This document shows positions 28,958 through 32,724 of a stretch of DNA of 32,724 nucleotides, piece after piece. The stretch lies in the NCBI GenBank assembly GCA_051960855.1, contig JBQCDV010000173.1, positions 1 through 32,724 on the forward strand, read 5' to 3'. Numbering within the stretch: the stretch's first letter is position 1; every line of letters begins with the position of its first letter. The DNA is from JBQCDV01 sp051960855. Lineage in GTDB: Bacteria > Actinomycetota > Actinomycetes > JAJZTN01. Both the position numbers and the translations under genes were made by a program. The notes beneath the pieces were generated by a model that was given only the letters and a program-made list of their open reading frames with translations, was not told the DNA's origin and made no database searches.

Positions 28958-30249
28958 GCCGACGCCCTGGTCCCGCGCCCGCCGCCAGCTCAACGTGGCT
29001 GTCGGCGACGGATGCCGCACTGCTGCGCCGCAGCACCAGACGCTTGGCCCTCCAGACGGCTGCCCTGGTCGCCCTGGTCGTCGTTGTGCTGCTCGCTGTC
29101 GTCGCGGTGCTGAGCCTGCGGCAGCAGCTGCAGTCGACCGACTCCCTGCTGCGCCGCGCCGTCGCCACCGCTGACGATGTGGTCGACCCGCCCGCCGGCA
29201 CGTGGCTCGCAATTCGCCAGCAGAAGGGCTGGTCGACCTCCCCGGGCCTGCCGCCGTCCTTCCCCGTCCCGTCGATGCTCTCGCCCGCTGCCGTCGCAGG
29301 GCGCTACGCCAACGTCGAGGTGAGGGAACAGCGGTTCCGGGTCTACGAGCAGGCCCGCGACGGACACGTCGTCGCGGCGATCACCGACGTCTCTCGCCAG
29401 CGCGAGGAGCAGGGTAGGACCATCGTCACTCTCGGGCTGGTCGGCCTGGTCGGTCTGCTGCTGTCGGGGGTGCTCGGACGCGTGCTCGCCAGACGGGCGG
29501 TGGCACCACTGGTGGAGGCGCTGACGCTGCAACGGCAGTTCGTCGCCGACGCCAGCCACGAGCTGCGCGCTCCGCTCACCGTGCTGTCGACGCGGGTGCA
29601 GCTGCTCGCCCGGTCTCTCCGCAGCTCTGGTCAGCCAGGCGTCTCGCCTCGCGCGCAGGCCGAGGCTGAGGCCGTGTCTCGTGACACCGCCCGCCTCGTG
29701 GACACCGTGGAGGACCTGATGCTGTCCGCGGAGCCACGTGACCCCAGCGCCTGGCGGCGGCTGGAGCTTCAGGAGCTGGCACGCGAGGTAGTCGAGGCGG
29801 TACGGGGTCATGCGACGTCGGCTGGTGTCGAGCTACGGCTCGTCCCCGGCACTCCTGCCGTCGTCCTAGGCGCTGACATCGCCCTGCGCCGCGCCTTGCT
29901 TGCGCTGCTCGACAACGCTGTGACGCACACGCCGAGCGGAGGGAGCGTCACTGTGACGATTGGCCACGGCGAGACGAGCGGTCGAGGGCCTCGCAATGCT
30001 GTGGGGCGGCAGCACGCGGGCAGCGTTCACGTCGATGTGACGGATACCGGCAGCGGGATCAATGCCGCGAACGACGACGACATCTTCCGGCGGTTCCACT
30101 CGGGAGATGCGCGCGCGGGGCGACGGTCCTACGGCCTCGGACTCTCGCTCGCCCAGTCTGTTGCCCATCGGCACGACGGCGACCTGCGTGTCGAGCGGAC
30201 GGGGGCGGACGGGACGACGTTCCGGCTGGTGTTGCCCGCCGCACCGTGA
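28954..30249 (+). CDS. Sensor histidine kinase (HPK, EnvZ-type architecture)
   Basis: The protein has 431 residues. One helix near residues 33-55 (LQTAALVALVVVVLLAVVAVL), an extracytoplasmic sensor of ~110 residues, and a second helix near 155-175 (IVTLGLVGLVGLLLSGVLGR) precede a short HAMP-less linker. The H-box is FVADASHELRAPLTVL with the phosphorylated His202. The ATPase domain has N-box LLDNAVTHTPSGG, G1 DTGSGI, F-box DIFRRFHSG and G2 YGLGLSLAQSVAHRH. The sensor domain has no recognisable fold. It forms a two-component pair with the upstream regulator and ends before a strong bidirectional terminator. An ordinary, complete kinase; the signal is unknown. Confidence 0.92.
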   Translation: MSRRPGPAPAASSTWLSATDAALLRRSTRRLALQTAALVALVVVVLLAVVAVLSLRQQLQSTDSLLRRAVATADDVVDPPAGTWLAIRQQKGWSTSPGLPPSFPVPSMLSPAAVAGRYANVEVREQRFRVYEQARDGHVVAAITDVSRQREEQGRTIVTLGLVGLVGLLLSGVLGRVLARRAVAPLVEALTLQRQFVADASHELRAPLTVLSTRVQLLARSLRSSGQPGVSPRAQAEAEAVSRDTARLVDTVEDLMLSAEPRDPSAWRRLELQELAREVVEAVRGHATSAGVELRLVPGTPAVVLGADIALRRALLALLDNAVTHTPSGGSVTVTIGHGETSGRGPRNAVGRQHAGSVHVDVTDTGSGINAANDDDIFRRFHSGDARAGRRSYGLGLSLAQSVAHRHDGDLRVERTGADGTTFRLVLPAAP

Positions 30250-30260
30250 AATGAGGCGCA

Positions 30261-30292
30261 GAAGCGCCGGCGGCAGCCACCGCCGGCGCTTC
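30261..30292. terminator. Bidirectional terminator between the kinase and the M13 peptidase genes
   Basis: GAAGCGCCGGCGG (30261-30273) and CCGCCGGCGCTTC (30280-30292) form a perfect 13-bp stem with a 6-nt loop, 11 nt after the kinase stop and 8 nt before the convergent peptidase stop. Confidence 0.88.
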
Positions 30293-30300
30293 CGGGCTGT

Positions 30301-32328
30301 CTACCAGATCTGGACGCGCTGCTCCGGGCTGAGCCAGAGCGCGTCGGCTGGCTGCACGTCGAAGGCGTCGTAGAACTCATCCAGGTTGCGGACGACCTGG
30401 TTGCACCGGAACTCCGCCGGGGAGTGAGGGTCGACCTGCAGGCGCCGCGCGGCCTCCTCGGGGCGGATCGACGTGCGCCAGGCCACGGCCCAGCCGAGGA
30501 AGAGCCGCTGCCACCCCGTCAGGCCGTCGATGACCGGCGGCTCGCTGCCGTCGAGGGAGATGCGATAGGCCTTGTAGGCGATGCCGAGCCCCCCGAGGTC
30601 GCCGATGTTCTCGCCGATCGTGAGGCTGCCGTTGACGTGCTGCCCTGGCGTCTCGGCCGGCTCGAGGGCGTCGTACTGCGCAATCAAGGCGCGCGTCTTC
30701 TCCTCGAACCGTTCACGGTCGGCCTCGGTCCACCAGTCCCGCAGGTTGCCGTCGCCGTCGTAGCGCGAGCCCTGGTCGTCGAAGCCGTGCCCGATCTCGT
30801 GGCCGATGACGGCTCCGATGGCGCCGTAGTTGACCGCGTCGTCGGCGGCGACGTCGAAGAACGGCGGCTGCAGGATGCCGGCCGGGAAGACGATCTCGTT
30901 GGCGGTGGGGTTGTAGTAGGCGTTGACGGTCGGAGGCGTCATGAACCACTCGCCCTTGTCGACCGGCTTGCCGAGCTTGTCCAGCATCCGGTTCATCTCG
31001 AACGCCGTGGAGCGCTTGACGTTGCCGACGAGGTCGTCGCGCCGGATCTCCAGCCCCGAGTAGTCGCGCCACTGGTCGGGGTAGCCGATCTTCGGCGTGA
31101 ACTTCGACAGCTTCTCCAGGGCTCGCGCCCGAGTGTCCTCGCCCATCCAGTCCAACGCGCTGATGCTCTCGCGGTAGGCCTCGAGCAGGTTGGCGACGAG
31201 CTGCTCCATGCGCGACTTGGCCGCCGGCGGGAAGTGCAGCGCGACGTAGTACTGCGCGACCGACTCGCCGAGGGCGCCGTCGACCAGGGCGACGGCCCTC
31301 TTCCAGCGTGCCCGCAGCTCCTGGGCGCCGGTCAGCGTGCGCCCGTAGAAGTCGAAGTTGGCGGAGACGAGGTCGTGGCTCAGGTATGGGGCCGCTGCCG
31401 ACACCAGGTGGTAGGTGAGCCAGTGCCGCCACGCGGGCAGCTCGGCATCGACGAGCAGGTCGCCGAGGGCGGCGAAGAACGACGGCTGGGCGACGATGAC
31501 CTCGTCGAGGATCGTGGCGTCAGCTCCGAAGCCGTCCAGCCAGGTCTGCCACGGGATGCCCGGCGACTGCTGAGTCAGCTCCTCGCGGGTCAGCAGGTTG
31601 TAGGTGGCGCGAGCGTCCCGGTTGCGCACGCGGTCCCAGTGCAGTGCTGCAATGCGGGTCTCGAGGTCCAGCACCTGCCCAGCCGCGGCGGACGCCTCGT
31701 CGCCGTCCATCCCGACGAGCCCGAGCATCCGGGCGACGTGGCCGACGTAGGCCTCGCGCAGCGGTGCGAAGCCCTCCTCGCGGTAGTAGGCCTCGTCCGG
31801 CAGGCCGAGGCCGCCCTGGTAGAGGTGGCTGGCGTAGCGCTCCGAGTTCTCTGCGTCCGTCGACACGTAGTAGGCGAACGCGCCGCCGACTCCTTGACGC
31901 TGAAGCTCACCGAGCAGCCGCACGAACGTCGTCACGTCCTCGACGTCGGCGACCCGCGAGAGGTCCGAGCGGATGGGCTCGATGCCGAGGGCCTCCACGC
32001 GCTCCTCGTCGAGGAAGCTGGCGTAGAGGTCGCCGATCTGCTGCCGCTGCTGGGTGGTGCCGATCGCTGCCACGTGAGCGCCGAGGTCGCTCGCCGTGTC
32101 GCCGTCGGCCAGAGCCGCGCAGATGTCCCGCAGCTGCTGCTCCGACTGGTCGCGGAGGCTGGCAAAGGCACCGTCGACGGCGCGGTCGGCGGGGATCGGG
32201 TGCCGCTCCATCAAAGTCTGGTTGGCGTGGCGGTACAGGTCGTCCTGAGGCCGGATCCCGGCGCAGAACGTGCTGATGTCGAGGCCGCTGGGCAGGTGCG
32301 CCGGGGCACCGGAGAGGTCCGCTGTCAC
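30301..32328 (-). CDS. M13-family (neprilysin/PepO-type) zinc metallopeptidase
   Basis: The protein has 675 residues, normal for PepO. The zinc motif is HEIGH (HEXXH, first His ~510) in GAVIGHEIGHGFDDQGSRYD, with the third ligand in ENIGDLGGLGIAYK. The substrate-binding NAYYNPTANEIVFPAGILQPPFF segment is intact. No signal peptide or membrane helix is seen, so it is probably cytoplasmic, as for many bacterial PepO. The N-terminal RPQDDLYRHANQTLMERHPI replaces the commoner HVNGxWLxxxEIP block, a departure from the family. The start is uncertain: GTG 32328 follows a TATGCT hexamer (32335-32340) by 6 nt, which would make it leaderless; GTG 32349 is possible. No operon partner. Confidence 0.9.
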   Translation of the reverse strand: MTADLSGAPAHLPSGLDISTFCAGIRPQDDLYRHANQTLMERHPIPADRAVDGAFASLRDQSEQQLRDICAALADGDTASDLGAHVAAIGTTQQRQQIGDLYASFLDEERVEALGIEPIRSDLSRVADVEDVTTFVRLLGELQRQGVGGAFAYYVSTDAENSERYASHLYQGGLGLPDEAYYREEGFAPLREAYVGHVARMLGLVGMDGDEASAAAGQVLDLETRIAALHWDRVRNRDARATYNLLTREELTQQSPGIPWQTWLDGFGADATILDEVIVAQPSFFAALGDLLVDAELPAWRHWLTYHLVSAAAPYLSHDLVSANFDFYGRTLTGAQELRARWKRAVALVDGALGESVAQYYVALHFPPAAKSRMEQLVANLLEAYRESISALDWMGEDTRARALEKLSKFTPKIGYPDQWRDYSGLEIRRDDLVGNVKRSTAFEMNRMLDKLGKPVDKGEWFMTPPTVNAYYNPTANEIVFPAGILQPPFFDVAADDAVNYGAIGAVIGHEIGHGFDDQGSRYDGDGNLRDWWTEADRERFEEKTRALIAQYDALEPAETPGQHVNGSLTIGENIGDLGGLGIAYKAYRISLDGSEPPVIDGLTGWQRLFLGWAVAWRTSIRPEEAARRLQVDPHSPAEFRCNQVVRNLDEFYDAFDVQPADALWLSPEQRVQIW

Positions 32329-32379
32329 CGCGTCAGCATACGTGCGCACCGCCGTGTCGGCCCGGCCCGCGAGGCGCCC

Positions 32380-32724
32380 CTACGCCGGTTTGAGCAGGTC
32401 CTGCTGCAGCACCGTCTCGAGGCCCAGAGTCCGGTATCCCGCCTCCTCGAACAGCACCGTCACCCGGTCCGGGTCGCTCTCGTAGCCCATGACGACGCCC
32501 GGGCCGAAGCTGTCGTGCCGCACCCGCGACTGCACCGGAAACGGCCGGTCCACCTCGCCGGCTGCCTCCTCGTAGGCGCTGCCCCGTGCGCAGTTGTCGC
32601 AGTTGCCGCACGGCTCGGGCAGCTCCTCGCCGAAGTAGGACAGGAGGAACTGCCGGCGGCACCCGTCGGTCTCGGCGTAGCCGCGCATCATCTCGACCCG
32701 GCTCCGGTCCAGGCGGCGCCGTGC
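32380..32724 (-). CDS. RecQ-family ATP-dependent DNA helicase, C-terminal end (gene starts beyond the window)
   Basis: About 114 codons remain; the frame is open to the window edge, so the helicase core is missing. The start of this piece is the RecQ zinc-binding subdomain: EMMRGYAETDGCRRQFLLSY and EPCGNCDNC supply the zinc-ligand cysteines. A short C-terminal beta-rich tail follows (VQSRVRHDSFGPGVVMGYES, VTVLFEEAGYRTLGL, LLKPA), the form usual in actinobacterial RecQ in place of a full HRDC domain. RecQ unwinds DNA in recombination and repair. It lies upstream of the M13 peptidase gene, same strand, 51 bp apart. Confidence 0.88.
   Translation of the reverse strand, partial: ARRRLDRSRVEMMRGYAETDGCRRQFLLSYFGEELPEPCGNCDNCARGSAYEEAAGEVDRPFPVQSRVRHDSFGPGVVMGYESDPDRVTVLFEEAGYRTLGLETVLQQDLLKPA

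Overview
The window is very GC-rich, with dense genes, frequent GTG/TTG starts, several candidate leaderless starts and family content typical of Actinomycetota (DUF4349, DUF3618 and DUF4232 proteins, a fused CopD-CtaG protein, an actinobacterial-type RecQ tail). It reads as ordinary chromosome of a free-living, probably saprophytic actinobacterium. The genus cannot be fixed from sequence alone. I see no prophage, insertion sequence, CRISPR array or rRNA.

Layout. 1-440: 5' end of a NixA/HoxN nickel/cobalt transporter with an exact Nur-type box over its -35, then tRNA-Phe. 438-719: small zinc-ribbon protein. 912-5712: LacI-type regulator and an AglEFG-type alpha-glucoside importer lacking its ATPase and a glucosidase. 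5773-7803: CopD-CtaG fusion for copper handling and cytochrome oxidase assembly. 7933-8280: tRNA-Glu and tRNA-Asp with promoter and terminator. 8315-11031: membrane-anchored metallophosphoesterase and a DUF4232 lipoprotein. 11414-12781: secreted GH25 lysozyme with a duplicated C-terminal module. 12883-16381: heme-oxygenase-like diiron protein, CDGSH protein coupled to a DUF2795 protein, alpha/beta hydrolase and metallo-beta-lactamase-fold hydrolase. 16351-19640: four same-strand envelope genes (DUF4349 lipoprotein, DUF3618, Phage_holin_3_6, apolipoprotein-like), facing a 67-residue protein. 20122-23148: divergent Gfo/Idh/MocA oxidoreductase and Kup potassium transporter. 23361-26839: divergent nitronate monooxygenase and AceE-like E1 protein. 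26909-30249: tRNA-Lys, UspA, a small membrane protein and an OmpR/EnvZ-type two-component pair. 30301-32724: M13 metallopeptidase and the C-terminal end of RecQ.

The most unusual signal is at DNA level. At six places short direct or tandem repeats (unit 13-33 bp, or a 39-bp period) lie over or just beyond stop codons, and in four reading frames an in-frame period makes the repeat continue as peptide-like sequence past the stop or supplies a second in-frame stop. Two further arrays sit in the 19641-19893 divergent intergenic region. Other points worth checking are the Nur box on a probably leaderless nickel transporter, a 9-bp inverted repeat spanning the gfo/kup divergent promoter, and the envelope gene cluster.
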